DNA of 29,264 bases from JAFKKF01 sp038323025 (GTDB lineage Bacteria > Pseudomonadota > Alphaproteobacteria > Rhizobiales > Kaistiaceae): assembly GCA_038323025.1 (NCBI GenBank), contig JBBQGL010000034.1:1-29264 (forward strand), written 5' to 3'. Numbering within the stretch: the first letter of the stretch is position 1; every line of letters begins with the position of its first letter. Shown here piece by piece: positions 8,390 to 16,983 of the stretch. Below the pieces are notes generated by a model. The model was not told where the DNA came from. It worked only from the letters and a program-made list of their open reading frames with translations, and ran no database searches. The position numbers and the translations under genes were made by a program.

Positions 8390-8498
8390 GGACAGGTCCG
8401 TTTAGCCCTGTTCGGCTAGTCTATCGCAGATTCGGCATTATCTAGGCGCTTCAAGCCGATGGCACCGCATCGCCGAAAATGCCAATCAAAATAGCTTC

Positions 8499-8527
8499 TT
8501 GTATCTGCCGAGTGGCATGTTTAAAAC
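8499..8527 (+). promoter_or_regulatory. Weak candidate promoter for the hybrid kinase
   Basis: TTGTAT at 8499-8504 and an AT-rich TTAAAA at 8521-8526, spaced 16 bases apart, lie 28 bases ahead of the GTG start. The rest of the 165-base dinB/kinase gap shows no other recognisable box. Confidence 0.25.
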
Positions 8528-8554
8528 CCTGACAATTCAAGAGTTTGGGTACCT

Positions 8555-10423
8555 GTGAAGAGAAGCCCCACCGTCTACCTGAGCCTCGGATTCGCGCTGC
8601 TTCTCGCGATCGTCGCGCTGGTCGCGACGTTCACCATCGAGATGGAGCGGAACGCCGCGGAGCAGGCCAACCTGTTCAGGGCGAGCGCCCGAATTGGCCT
8701 TCTCTTCTCGGCTCTGCAGGATGCAGAGATCGGCCAGCGCGGCTTCCTGATCGCCCGTGACGAGAGATACCTGAAGCCATATCACGACGCGGTCGACAAT
8801 CTCCCAGACCGCGTCAAGGGGGTAGAGGACGCCTTGGCGGGTCGTCCCGATCAGCAGCAGGATTTTAGCGCCATCAAGGCGCTGATCCCCCAGAAGCTCG
8901 CCAACCTTAAGGAGGGACTCGACCTCGCGACGGCAGGCAACAACGCGGAGGTCGCGGCTCAGATCAAGGAAGGCCTTGGCGTTGCGGTCATGGATCAGAT
9001 CCGCGTGATCGTGGCGCGCATGCGCGATCGTCAGGCGGCTGCTCTGGCGGACGCGGGTGCCGCGGTCCAGTCGGCCAGCACGCGCCTTCTCATCGGGGTT
9101 GTGGCTGCAGCGGCGCTCGCCATCCTTCTTGCCTGGCTTGCGTTCGCCGAAAAGCGCCGGCAGCGCCTCATCGTCGAGCGGCATGCCCTCGACCTGGAAG
9201 GGCACAGCCGCGTGCTGGAACTTACCAACCAGAAGCTCACATCGGAAATCGAATCGCGGCGCGCCGCCGAAGATCAGATGCGTCAGATGCAGAAGATCGA
9301 GGCGATCGGTCAGCTCACCGGCGGATTGGCGCACGACTTCAACAATATGCTCGCCGTGATCCTTTCTGCCTTGGGTCTTGCGGAAAGGCGCCTGAAAAGC
9401 GGTGATACGCAGATCACGAAATATCTTGAGGCGGCTTCAGAAGCCGGAAACCGCGCTGCAAATCTCACCAAGCGGCTGCTCGCATTCGCCCGCCAGCAGC
9501 CCCTTGCACCGGAGACGGTCGACGTCAACAAGATGGTGTCCGACATGTCGGAACTGCTTCGCCGCACGCTCGGCGAGGCCATTCAACTGGAGACTGTCCT
9601 CGCCGGCGGCCTGTGGCGGATTCACGTCGATGCTAACCAGCTTGAGAACTCCATCATCAATCTCGCCGTCAATGCGCGCGATGCGATGCCGGATGGCGGG
9701 CGCATCACGATCGAAACCTCCAACAGCCATCTCGACGAGGAATACGCGTCGCAGAATCCCGGAACCGCCGCCGGCCAATACGTCCTGGTCGCTGTGACCG
9801 ACACCGGCGTCGGCATGAGCCCGGAGGTCGTCGCCAAGGCTTTCGATCCGTTCTTCACGACCAAGGGAGTAGGCAAAGGGACCGGGCTTGGACTCAGCCA
9901 GGTGTATGGCTTCGTCAAGCAGTCCAACGGCCACATCAAGATATACAGCGAAGTGGGGCAGGGGACCGCGGTGAAACTTTACCTGCCGCGCTATTTCGCC
10001 GGCGATGCGACAAAGACGCGGACCGGCGAAGCAAAGGCAAAGCTTCCCGTAGGAAAGCCGTCCGAGGTGATCCTCCTCGTCGAGGACGAGGACCGCGTGC
10101 GGGCGCTTTCCCATGATGCGCTTCGTGAAATCGGCTACCAGGTGATCGTCGCCGAGAGCGCGAAGATGGCGCTGGAATTGCTACCCCGGCACCCGGAGAC
10201 GGTCCTGCTTTTCACCGACATCGTCATGCCCGAGATGAGCGGTCGGGCGCTCGCCGAGGCGGCGCTTAACATGCGTCCGGATCTCAAGGTCCTCTATACC
10301 ACCGGCTTCACGCGGAACGCGGTCGTGCACAACGGCATTCTCGATCCGGGCGTGAACTTCCTCGCCAAGCCTTTCACCATCGAGCAGCTTGCCGCCAAGG
10401 TGCGCGCGGCCATCGACGGATAG
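8555..10423 (+). CDS. CHASE3-domain hybrid sensor histidine kinase
   Basis: This is a 622-residue inner-membrane kinase fused to its own receiver. Order of parts: transmembrane helix 1 (about 7-29), a periplasmic CHASE3 sensor (about 40-175, with the typical DAEIGQRGFLIARDERYLKPY), transmembrane helix 2 (about 178-197), a coiled-coil linker, a HisKA domain with phospho-acceptor His260 in GGLAHDFNN, and a HATPase with the N box (N373 in NLAVNARDAMPDGG), G1 (DTGVGM), F box (FDPFFTTK) and G2 (GTGLGLS). A C-terminal receiver has the acidic pocket EDED near 510, the phospho-acceptor Asp555 in FTDIVMPEMSG, and Lys605. There is no DNA-binding domain and no separate response regulator next to it, so it is an orphan. 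The start is GTG at 8555, as no other start precedes helix 1. The signal is unknown. Confidence 0.93.
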   Translation: MKRSPTVYLSLGFALLLAIVALVATFTIEMERNAAEQANLFRASARIGLLFSALQDAEIGQRGFLIARDERYLKPYHDAVDNLPDRVKGVEDALAGRPDQQQDFSAIKALIPQKLANLKEGLDLATAGNNAEVAAQIKEGLGVAVMDQIRVIVARMRDRQAAALADAGAAVQSASTRLLIGVVAAAALAILLAWLAFAEKRRQRLIVERHALDLEGHSRVLELTNQKLTSEIESRRAAEDQMRQMQKIEAIGQLTGGLAHDFNNMLAVILSALGLAERRLKSGDTQITKYLEAASEAGNRAANLTKRLLAFARQQPLAPETVDVNKMVSDMSELLRRTLGEAIQLETVLAGGLWRIHVDANQLENSIINLAVNARDAMPDGGRITIETSNSHLDEEYASQNPGTAAGQYVLVAVTDTGVGMSPEVVAKAFDPFFTTKGVGKGTGLGLSQVYGFVKQSNGHIKIYSEVGQGTAVKLYLPRYFAGDATKTRTGEAKAKLPVGKPSEVILLVEDEDRVRALSHDALREIGYQVIVAESAKMALELLPRHPETVLLFTDIVMPEMSGRALAEAALNMRPDLKVLYTTGFTRNAVVHNGILDPGVNFLAKPFTIEQLAAKVRAAIDG

Positions 10424-10511
10424 CCGCGGCTTCCGCGAGAAACGCTGAATCTGCTATAGGCGCACGGGCGTCCGCGCTCCTGTTGGCCGTTTGAGAGAGA
10501 GATCACGCCGA

Positions 10512-10799
10512 ATGTCGGTCGATGCTGCCACCGTGAAGCGCGTCGCGCGCCTCGCCCGGATCGCCGTCAGCGACGCCAAGGCCGAGGCGCTGAGGGGCGA
10601 GCTCAACACGATCCTCGGTTTCGTCGAACAGCTGGCCGAAGTCGACGTCGCGGGGGTCGAGCCGATGACCTCGGTTGTCGATATGAGCATGAAGCATCGC
10701 GCCGACATGGTTACGGAAGGCGGCGATGCCGAACGGATTCTCGCCAACGCGCCGGCGCGCGAGGGCAACTTCTTTGTCGTGCCGAAGGTGGTCGAATAG
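10512..10799 (+). CDS. gatC: Asp-tRNA(Asn)/Glu-tRNA(Gln) amidotransferase subunit C
   Basis: This is the 95-residue GatC, the small subunit that clamps GatA and GatB together in the GatCAB complex. The complex makes Gln-tRNA(Gln), and in some species Asn-tRNA(Asn), from the mischarged Glu- or Asp-tRNA. Family features are SVDAATVKRVARLARIAVSD at the start, ELNTILGFVEQLAEVDVAGVEP in the middle, and the ending EGNFFVVPKVVE. ATG at 10512 is preceded by GAGAGAGA. An earlier in-frame start at 10491 would add seven basic residues without support. It is the first gene of the gat locus, with gatA 41 bases downstream. Confidence 0.95.
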   Translation: MSVDAATVKRVARLARIAVSDAKAEALRGELNTILGFVEQLAEVDVAGVEPMTSVVDMSMKHRADMVTEGGDAERILANAPAREGNFFVVPKVVE

Positions 10800-10840
10800 A
10801 TGAGCCGGCCGGCCGCCAGATGCTCCGGGACTAATCCCCG

Positions 10841-12316
10841 ATGAGCAATCTCACCGAACTTACCATCGCGCAGATCCGCGACGGCTTGCGGGCGAAGCGG
10901 TTCTCGGCGACCGAACTGACCCGCGCCTATCTCGCCAACATGGAGAAGGCACGCAGCCTCAACGCCTATGTGGCCGAGACGCCGGACAAGGCACTGGCCA
11001 TGGCGGCGGAATCGGACCGGCGCATCGGACGGGGGGAGGCACGCGCTCTGGAAGGCGTGCCCCTCGGCATCAAGGATCTTTTCTGCACCGAGGGGGTGCA
11101 CAGCCAGGCCGGAAGCCACATCCTCGACGGCTTCCGCCCGACATACGAGTCCACGGTCACCGCCAATCTCTGGGCCGACGGGGCAGTCATGCTTGGCAAG
11201 CTCAACATGGACGAGTTCGCCATGGGCTCGTCCAACGAGACCTCCTGCTACGGCCCCGTGGTCAACCCGTGGCGCGCGCGCGGGTCGAATGCGCCGCTGG
11301 TTCCGGGCGGCTCGTCCGGCGGGTCGGCGGCGGCAGTCGCCGCGCGCCTGTGTGCCGGCGCGACCGCGACCGACACCGGCGGCTCCATCCGGCAGCCGGC
11401 GGCCTTCACCGCGACCGTCGGGATCAAGCCAACCTACGGCCGCTGCTCGCGCCGGGGTATCGTCGCCTTCGCCTCGTCGCTCGATCAGGCAGGCCCGATA
11501 GCGCGGACCGTCCGCGACGCCGCCATTCTGCTCAGCTCGATGGCCAGTGCCGATCCGCTCGACACGACCTCGGCCGACCTTCCGGTTCCGGACTACGAGG
11601 CGGCTATCGGGCAGGGTGTGAAGGGCCTCCGCATCGGCATCCCGAAGGAATACCGCGTCGACGGGATGCCGCCGGCGATCGAGGGACTCTGGCAGCAGGG
11701 GCAGCGCTGGCTGCAAGCCGCCGGCGCCGAGATGGTCGACATTTCCCTGCCGCATACGAAATATGCTTTGCCGGCTTACTATATAGTTGCGCCGGCCGAA
11801 GCCTCGTCCAATCTCGCGCGCTACGACGGCGTGCGCTACGGCCTGCGCATTGATGGCGACGACATCATCGACATGTACGAAAAGACGCGCGCCGCCGGGT
11901 TTGGCAAGGAGGTCAAGCGCCGCATTCTGATCGGCACCTACGTCCTCTCGGCCGGCTATTACGATGCCTATTATCTGCGGGCGCAGAAGGTGCGGACGCT
12001 GATCAAGCGCGACTTCGAGAATGTCTTCGCGAACGGCATCGACGCCATCCTCACGCCCGCTACCCCGTCTGCCGCATTCGGGCTCGAGGCGATGTCACTG
12101 GCCTCGCCGATAGAGATGTACCTGAACGACGTCTTCACGGTGACGGTCAACATGGCAGGCCTGCCCGGGATAGCGGTCCCGGCCGGCGCGACCGCCGACG
12201 GCCTGCCGCTCGGCCTCCAGCTGATCGGCAAGGCGTTCGGCGAAGAGATGCTTTTCCGTACCGGCCAAGTGATCGAAGATGCCGCGGGTCACTTCTCACC
12301 GGAGCCCTGGTGGTAG
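10841..12316 (+). CDS. gatA: Asp-tRNA(Asn)/Glu-tRNA(Gln) amidotransferase subunit A
   Basis: This is a 491-residue amidase-signature protein that hydrolyses glutamine (or asparagine) and passes the ammonia through a tunnel to GatB. The Ser-cisSer-Lys triad is intact: Lys78 in GVPLGIKDLF, the cis-Ser around Ser158 in VPGGSSGGSAAAVAA, and the nucleophile Ser182 in TDTGGSIRQPAAF. The glutamine-binding region and the family end DGLPLGLQLIGKAFGEEMLF are present. Length and start agree with the family. Codon use is strongly GC-ending (51 of the first 60 codons by hand count), which is the local norm and contrasts with the next gene. Confidence 0.97.
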   Translation: MSNLTELTIAQIRDGLRAKRFSATELTRAYLANMEKARSLNAYVAETPDKALAMAAESDRRIGRGEARALEGVPLGIKDLFCTEGVHSQAGSHILDGFRPTYESTVTANLWADGAVMLGKLNMDEFAMGSSNETSCYGPVVNPWRARGSNAPLVPGGSSGGSAAAVAARLCAGATATDTGGSIRQPAAFTATVGIKPTYGRCSRRGIVAFASSLDQAGPIARTVRDAAILLSSMASADPLDTTSADLPVPDYEAAIGQGVKGLRIGIPKEYRVDGMPPAIEGLWQQGQRWLQAAGAEMVDISLPHTKYALPAYYIVAPAEASSNLARYDGVRYGLRIDGDDIIDMYEKTRAAGFGKEVKRRILIGTYVLSAGYYDAYYLRAQKVRTLIKRDFENVFANGIDAILTPATPSAAFGLEAMSLASPIEMYLNDVFTVTVNMAGLPGIAVPAGATADGLPLGLQLIGKAFGEEMLFRTGQVIEDAAGHFSPEPWW

Positions 12317-12431
12317 CTCGCGTCGCCTTGCGTGCGGCAATTTGTCAAGGACCCCAGTCCATCCGAAGGCCCGCGCGCCCGGTAGGATCGCACGATCGGC
12401 GAGGCGGTAGCCACGATCGGAGGCGCGGAAG

Positions 12432-13250
12432 ATGAACCGTCGCCAGTTTATCGCGGGTAGCGTGGGCTTGGCCGTGGGTACACGCTTGCCCCTTCAGGCA
12501 GCACTTGCTGCGCCTACAATCTATGAGACGGTATTCTACAAAAGCGGGAATCTTAACATCGAGGCTTACCTGTATCGCCCTGAAGGACCAGGTCCTTTTC
12601 CGCTCATTGTGTACAACCACGGATCGCGCGCCGGACAGGAACGGGCGGAAGTTCCCTTTGCCTTTGCCGGTGAATTTCTGAAGAGCGCCGGCTATGCGGT
12701 TTTGGTCAGCGAGCGGCGAGGCTATGGCAAGTCCGGCGGAGAAGTTGCCAAGGGCGATCTCGTCAAGGAACTGGAAACTGAAACGGATGATGTAGTCGCG
12801 GCGGTCGACTACGCTGGGACGCTCGACTACGTGGACCGTAGTCGGCTCGGCATAATGGGTTGGTCGCTTGGCGGCATCGTCACATTGTTTGCCATCTCGC
12901 GCGCTAACAATTCCTTCCGCGTCGCCATCGATCAGGCTGGCGGCGCTTTGAGCTGGAAACACGACCCGGCTCTGCGGAAGGCGCTGAAATCGGCCGCTGC
13001 ACTTGTGAAGATTCCCGTGTTCTTCATGGATTCGGAGAACGATGCGACGACGGAAGCAATAACGTCGGTTTCCTCCGCGATGGACAAGACCGGCGTGGCG
13101 CACAAACTCAAGATTTACCCTGCGTTTACGCCCGGCCAGAATCTATCAGACGTTGCACCGGGCCACCTGATCTTTGGCCGTGAGGGGGTGCATATCTGGC
13201 GCGACGACGCCGTGGCATTCCTCGACGCCGTGCTTGCGCACGGGCACTAG
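12432..13250 (+). CDS. Exported alpha/beta hydrolase (dienelactone-hydrolase-like), compositionally foreign
   Basis: This is a 272-residue alpha/beta-hydrolase. The N-terminus MNRRQFIAGSVGLAVG looks like a Tat signal (twin Arg then Phe) followed by an ALA-AP cleavage site near residue 27, so the enzyme is probably exported to the periplasm. The nucleophile elbow is GWSLGG (about residue 142). An Asp candidate lies in FMDSENDATT and the His in GHLIFGREGVHIW. The segment YNHGSRAG supplies the oxyanion loop. GGAGG lies a few bases ahead of the ATG. Only 33 of its first 60 codons end in G or C, against 51 of 60 in gatA next to it, which suggests recent transfer. The substrate is unknown. It sits between gatA and gatB and is unrelated to translation. 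Confidence 0.82.
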   Translation: MNRRQFIAGSVGLAVGTRLPLQAALAAPTIYETVFYKSGNLNIEAYLYRPEGPGPFPLIVYNHGSRAGQERAEVPFAFAGEFLKSAGYAVLVSERRGYGKSGGEVAKGDLVKELETETDDVVAAVDYAGTLDYVDRSRLGIMGWSLGGIVTLFAISRANNSFRVAIDQAGGALSWKHDPALRKALKSAAALVKIPVFFMDSENDATTEAITSVSSAMDKTGVAHKLKIYPAFTPGQNLSDVAPGHLIFGREGVHIWRDDAVAFLDAVLAHGH

Positions 13251-13322
13251 GCCGGCCAGATTGCCGTGTCTCCGAACCATGCCGACCGGGCCGAAGCCAC
13301 AACGACTCTAAGAGAATAGCCC

Positions 13323-13613
13323 TTGGACCACCTCACATTCCGCGCCTTACCGGGGCCACCGACGGGAGCGAGCGGCCCGCTGGCCGCGCTCTGGCACGCG
13401 GCCAAGGGCGATTGGGACAAGGCCCACAAGCTGGTCATGGACGAGGAGAGCGATGCCGCGGCGTGGGTCCATGCCCACCTCCATCGCGTCGAAGGCGACG
13501 AGAGCAATGCCGGCTACTGGTATCGGCGCGCCGGCAAGCCGCCGGCAAAGGGGCCGCTCGGCGAGGAGTGGGACCAGATCGCGGCGGCGCTGTTGACGGA
13601 AGGCGGACTCTGA
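13323..13613 (+). CDS. Small conserved-type protein between gatA and gatB
   Basis: This 96-residue soluble protein has no signal peptide. A helical, tetratricopeptide-like stretch is visible: ALWHAAKGDWDKAHKLVMDE, then DAAAWVHAHLHRVEGDESNAGYWYRRAG. The pattern of a Trp-rich helix followed by NAGYWYRRAGKP looks like a single Sel1/TPR hairpin. From memory, similar proteins occur beside gatB in other Hyphomicrobiales, but I cannot verify that here. The start is TTG at 13323, since no ATG or GTG is in frame nearby. The stop lies three bases before the gatB ATG, so co-translation with gatB is likely. The molecular function is unknown. Confidence 0.75.
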   Translation: MDHLTFRALPGPPTGASGPLAALWHAAKGDWDKAHKLVMDEESDAAAWVHAHLHRVEGDESNAGYWYRRAGKPPAKGPLGEEWDQIAAALLTEGGL

Positions 13614-13615
13614 GC

Positions 13616-15082
13616 ATGGCACCCGCGGGAAGGCCGCAGCGGATCAAGGGCGCGACCGGTGACTGGGAGATCGTCGTCGGCATGGAGGTGCACGCCCAGG
13701 TCACATCGCGGGCGAAGCTCTTCTCCGGTGCGTCGACCGAATTCGGCGGGGCGCCGAACGATCACGTCAGCCTGGTCGACGCGGCGATGCCAGGCATGCT
13801 CCCCGTCATCAACATGGAATGCGTCGCGCAGGCCGTGCGCACCGGTTTGGGGCTGAAGGCGAAGATCAACCGGCGCAGCGTCTTCGACCGGAAGAACTAT
13901 TTCTATCCCGATCTGCCGCAGGGCTACCAGATTTCGCAGTACCAGCAGCCGATCGTCGGCGAGGGCGCCGTTGCCGTCGACCTGCCGGATGGCGAAACGA
14001 CTTCGGTCGGCATTGAGCGACTGCACCTCGAGCAGGATGCCGGCAAATCGCTGCACGACCAGCACGCGACCATGAGCTATGTCGATCTCAATCGCTCCGG
14101 CGTCGCGCTAATGGAGATCGTCTCAAAGCCGGATATCCGCTCGTCCGAGGAGGCCAAGGCCTATCTGGCGAAGCTGCGCAGCATCCTCCGCTATCTCGGC
14201 ACCTGCGACGGCGACATGGAAAAGGGGAGCCTGCGCGCCGACGTCAACGTCTCCGTGCGGCGTCCGGGCGAACCGCTCGGTACCCGGTGCGAGATCAAGA
14301 ACGTCAATTCCATTCGCTTCGTCGGCCAGGCGATCGACTATGAGGCGCGCCGCCAGGTCGCGGTACTCGAAGACGGCGGCGCGATCGAGCAGCAGACGCG
14401 ACTGTTCGATCCCGGCAAGGGCGAGACCCGCCCGATGCGCTCCAAGGAGGAGGCGCACGACTATCGCTATTTCCCCGATCCCGATCTGCTTCCGCTCGAA
14501 CTGAATCAGGCGTGGATCGACGAACTTGCAGCGAGGCTGCCGGAATTGCCGGACGCCAGAAAGGCCCGTTTCGTCTCGGCCTTCGCTCTCGGCGCCTACG
14601 ACGCCGGCGTGCTGGTTGCCGAGAAGGAAGTGGCGGACTACTTCGAGACCGTGGCCTCCGGCCGGGACGCGAAGCTCGCCGCCAACTGGGTGATCAACGA
14701 ACTGGCCGGCCGCCTCAACCGCGAGGGCCACGCGATTGGTGACAGCCCGATTTCCCCGGCACAGCTTGGCGCAATCATCGACCTGATCGACAACAACACC
14801 ATCTCCGGCAAGATCGCCAAGGATCTGTTCGAAGTGGTCTGGAGCGAGGGCGGCGAACCGCGCGAGATCGTCGAGAAGCGCGGCCTCAGACAAGTCACCG
14901 ACACCGGCGCCATCGACAGGATCGTTGCGGACATCGTCGCCGCCAACCCTGACAAGGCGGCGCAGGCGCGGGAAAAGCCGGCGATGCTCGGCTGGTTCGT
15001 CGGCCAGGTGATGAAGGCCTCCGGCGGCAAGGCCAATCCCCAAGCCGTCAACGCAGCGCTGAAAGCGAAGCTCGGCATCTGA
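13616..15082 (+). CDS. gatB: Asp-tRNA(Asn)/Glu-tRNA(Gln) amidotransferase subunit B
   Basis: This is a 488-residue GatB, the subunit that binds and phosphorylates the mischarged aminoacyl-tRNA and performs the amidation. The family opening WEIVVGMEVHAQVTSRAKLFSG is followed by the catalytic cradle (FDRKNYFYPDLPQGYQISQY, the EQDAGKSLHD region, and YVDLNRSGVALMEIVSKPD). The helical and YqeY-like tail domains run from about residue 330 to the end (GWFVGQVMKASGGKANP). The ATG at 13616 is preferred over an upstream in-frame extension that only mirrors the 96-aa gene. It completes GatCAB with gatC and gatA upstream, although two unrelated genes separate it from gatA. Confidence 0.97.
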   Translation: MAPAGRPQRIKGATGDWEIVVGMEVHAQVTSRAKLFSGASTEFGGAPNDHVSLVDAAMPGMLPVINMECVAQAVRTGLGLKAKINRRSVFDRKNYFYPDLPQGYQISQYQQPIVGEGAVAVDLPDGETTSVGIERLHLEQDAGKSLHDQHATMSYVDLNRSGVALMEIVSKPDIRSSEEAKAYLAKLRSILRYLGTCDGDMEKGSLRADVNVSVRRPGEPLGTRCEIKNVNSIRFVGQAIDYEARRQVAVLEDGGAIEQQTRLFDPGKGETRPMRSKEEAHDYRYFPDPDLLPLELNQAWIDELAARLPELPDARKARFVSAFALGAYDAGVLVAEKEVADYFETVASGRDAKLAANWVINELAGRLNREGHAIGDSPISPAQLGAIIDLIDNNTISGKIAKDLFEVVWSEGGEPREIVEKRGLRQVTDTGAIDRIVADIVAANPDKAAQAREKPAMLGWFVGQVMKASGGKANPQAVNAALKAKLGI

Positions 15083-15340
15083 CCCGGCGTCAAAGGCGGA
15101 ACTGGTTACCGCCTGGTTTCCGCCGGGCTCACGCGATTAACGACGATCCCCCGATCCGGCGCGGAATGCCGCCACTTGAGTCTATCGTGGTTAACCATTC
15201 GTTCCATTCAAGTTTGAAGGAAATTAACGTCGATCCTTAAGCAGCTTTTCAGGCCTGCCGGTCAAAACTCCAGAGGTCAACGGACGCGCAGAGGGGACAA
15301 TCTGCTCGTCCAAGAAAACGACCAACGGACGGGGACAGTC
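15083..15340. other. Intergenic gap with repeated TTAAC boxes
   Basis: This 258-base gap between gatB and the Sel1-like gene holds three TTAAC/TTAACC boxes (in gattaacg, ggttaaccatt and aaattaacg) and one GANTC site (gagtc). They hint at a cell-cycle-type promoter for the downstream gene, but none matches the CtrA spacing TTAA-N7-TTAA exactly. No RNA gene was recognised. Confidence 0.3.
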
Positions 15341-15610
15341 ATGGCAAGGTTTGAAATGTCGGGCGCCGAAATGGCGCCGCTGGCCGGGATGCAGCCGACC
15401 GCCGAGAGCTATTTCGAACTCGGCATCCACTACGCCACCGGGCGCGACGGCGAGGTCGACCTCGTCGAGGCGCACAAGTGGTTCAACCTCGCGGCGATCA
15501 ACGGCAACCGCGAGGCAGCCTCGCATCGCCAGGATATCGCGCGCGAGATGTCGACCGCCGACATCGCCGAGGCCCAGCGCGCCGCGCGCGAGTGGGTGCG
15601 CACCCACTGA
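15341..15610 (+). CDS. Short Sel1-like repeat protein
   Basis: This is an 89-residue cytosolic protein with one Sel1-type helical hairpin: AESYFELGIHYATGRDGEVDLVEAHKWFNLAAINGN, then REAASHRQDIAREM. The LGIHYATG...VEAHKWFNLAA pattern is the classic Sel1 repeat, and single-repeat proteins of this length are usually adaptor-like. The ATG at 15341 has GGGGACAG upstream. It faces the larger Sel1 protein (15641-16876, minus) tail to tail across 30 bases. Its partner is not known. Confidence 0.82.
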   Translation: MARFEMSGAEMAPLAGMQPTAESYFELGIHYATGRDGEVDLVEAHKWFNLAAINGNREAASHRQDIAREMSTADIAEAQRAAREWVRTH

Positions 15611-15640
15611 GCCCGCCGGGCGAGGGCAGGTCGCCCTGGC

Positions 15641-16876
15641 TCACCCCTGCTTCAGTTTCGCCGAAACGGCGTCGCGGCTCCATTCCGGATTGCGCGTAGC
15701 GTCCGGAGCCGGGAGGTCCAGCGCCTTCTTCCACTCCGTCGTCGCCAGGTCCTTCTGGCCGAGGGCCGCGTAAATATCGCCCAAGCGGTCGTGAAACGGG
15801 GCGAAGTCGGCCTGCAGGGCGATGGCCTGAAGCTGCGTCCTCAGGGCCTCATCGTTCTTGCCCTGCAATTGCAGGATCAGGGCGGAGGTATCGAGAGCGG
15901 CGGGATAGTCGGCGTGATCGTGCGGTGCCTTGGCGAGGGCCTTGCCGATAAGGTCGGCCGCTTCGTCGAGATTCCGATGATCGGCCGCCAGCATGAAGGC
16001 GAGTTCATTCTGGGCTTCCCAGATCGTTTCCTCCTCGCCTTTGTCGATCGCTTTTCGCCACAGCCGCTCCGCTTCGGAATTGTCCTTCGTCACGCCCATT
16101 CCGTACCGGTAGAAACGCGCCAGCTCGCGCGCCGCGAGGCCGTTGTCCTGGGCCTCGGCTAGTTTGAGAAGCCGCGCAGCCTCATTGATGTCCCTCGGCA
16201 CGCCCTTGCCGTCTTCGTAGAGCAGGGCGAGATCGAACTGCCCGACCGCTTCGCCCTGTTCGGCAGCAGCCCGGTACCATTTCACCGCTTCGCCCAGATC
16301 CTTCGGCACGCCATTGCCGCTCTCGTAGAGAAATCCGAGATGGACCTGGGACCAGCCATCGCCGGCTTCGGCAGCCACGCGGTAGAGCGGCGCCGCGGCG
16401 GCGGTGTCCTTCGGGAACCCCAGTCCTTCCTCATGGAGGTAGCCGATGTCGCCGGCGGCGAACTTCATGCCGGCGTCGAGCGCCTTCTGGTAGTACTCGG
16501 CTGCCTTGGCATAATCGACGTCGCTGCCCAGACCGAGTTCGAATAGCTTGCCGTAGGCGTGAAAGGCGGGGGCGTAGCCTTCCTCGAATGCCGCCTGATA
16601 CGCGGCCTTTGCCTGGTCGAAGCGATCCTGACGGTCGAGCGCCCGTCCGAGCTGGAACATGAAGCGCGGTACATCGGCGGAGTCGGCGATCGCCGCGCGG
16701 CACGCGGCCTCCGCGGCCTTGCCGTCGAGCTTGTCGAATGAAACGCCGGGAGCCTTGCGATCGAGGTCGCTGGTGCTCGCCGCCAGGCGGTCGCAGTCGG
16801 TCACCTGATCATCAGCGAGTGCCGGTGAAAGCATGGCAGCGAAGGCGAAGGCGGCGAGCGAGGACCTGAGATACAT
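15641..16876 (-). CDS. Exported Sel1/TPR-repeat protein
   Basis: This is a 411-residue protein with a Sec signal peptide (YLRSSLAAFAFAAMLSPALA-DD), predicted periplasmic. After an N-terminal segment with two Cys (C29 and C58 counted from the ATG) it carries a run of Sel1 repeats from about residue 100 to 270, for example GDIGYLHEEGLGFPKDTAAAA, VHLGFLYESGNGVPKDLGEAV and FDLALLYEDGKGVPRDINEAA. It ends in TPR-like helices (PFHDRLGDIYAALGQKDLATTEWKKAL). Sel1 arrays act as scaffolds for protein partners. The ATG at 16876 is preferred to a TTG at 16888 because the signal peptide starts right after it. No enzymatic domain is present. Confidence 0.87.
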   Translation of the reverse strand: MYLRSSLAAFAFAAMLSPALADDQVTDCDRLAASTSDLDRKAPGVSFDKLDGKAAEAACRAAIADSADVPRFMFQLGRALDRQDRFDQAKAAYQAAFEEGYAPAFHAYGKLFELGLGSDVDYAKAAEYYQKALDAGMKFAAGDIGYLHEEGLGFPKDTAAAAPLYRVAAEAGDGWSQVHLGFLYESGNGVPKDLGEAVKWYRAAAEQGEAVGQFDLALLYEDGKGVPRDINEAARLLKLAEAQDNGLAARELARFYRYGMGVTKDNSEAERLWRKAIDKGEEETIWEAQNELAFMLAADHRNLDEAADLIGKALAKAPHDHADYPAALDTSALILQLQGKNDEALRTQLQAIALQADFAPFHDRLGDIYAALGQKDLATTEWKKALDLPAPDATRNPEWSRDAVSAKLKQG

Positions 16877-16944
16877 GATGGTTTCCAACGTGAAGAGGCT
16901 TGCCGATCTTGTCGCGCTAAACCGCCACAGCGGGAGGAAAGCGC

Positions 16945-16975
16945 AAACAAGGCCGGCAACGGCCGGGCCTTGTTT
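16945..16975 (-). terminator. Rho-independent terminator after the dehydratase gene
   Basis: Arms 16945-16954 (AAACAAGGCC) and 16966-16975 (GGCCTTGTTT) form a 10-bp perfect stem with an extra inner GG/CC pairing. It lies just past the stop of the minus-strand dehydratase at 16984 and is followed on that strand by TTTGCGCTTTCC. The plus-strand side has TTTTT as well, so it may work in both directions. Confidence 0.65.
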
Positions 16976-16983
16976 TTAGCGGT

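Noticed and set aside
8390..8460. LexA/SOS box ahead of dinB
   Set aside because: Only one GTTC/GAAC half-site is present (GAACAGGGCTAAACG on the minus strand). The second half does not match GAAC at seven-base spacing.
15083..15340. CtrA-binding site in the gap after gatB
   Set aside because: TTAA boxes occur, but the closest pair is spaced by nine bases rather than seven. Kept only as a note.
15611..15640. Terminator between the convergent Sel1 genes
   Set aside because: Only weak GGGC/GCCC pairing without a T tract.
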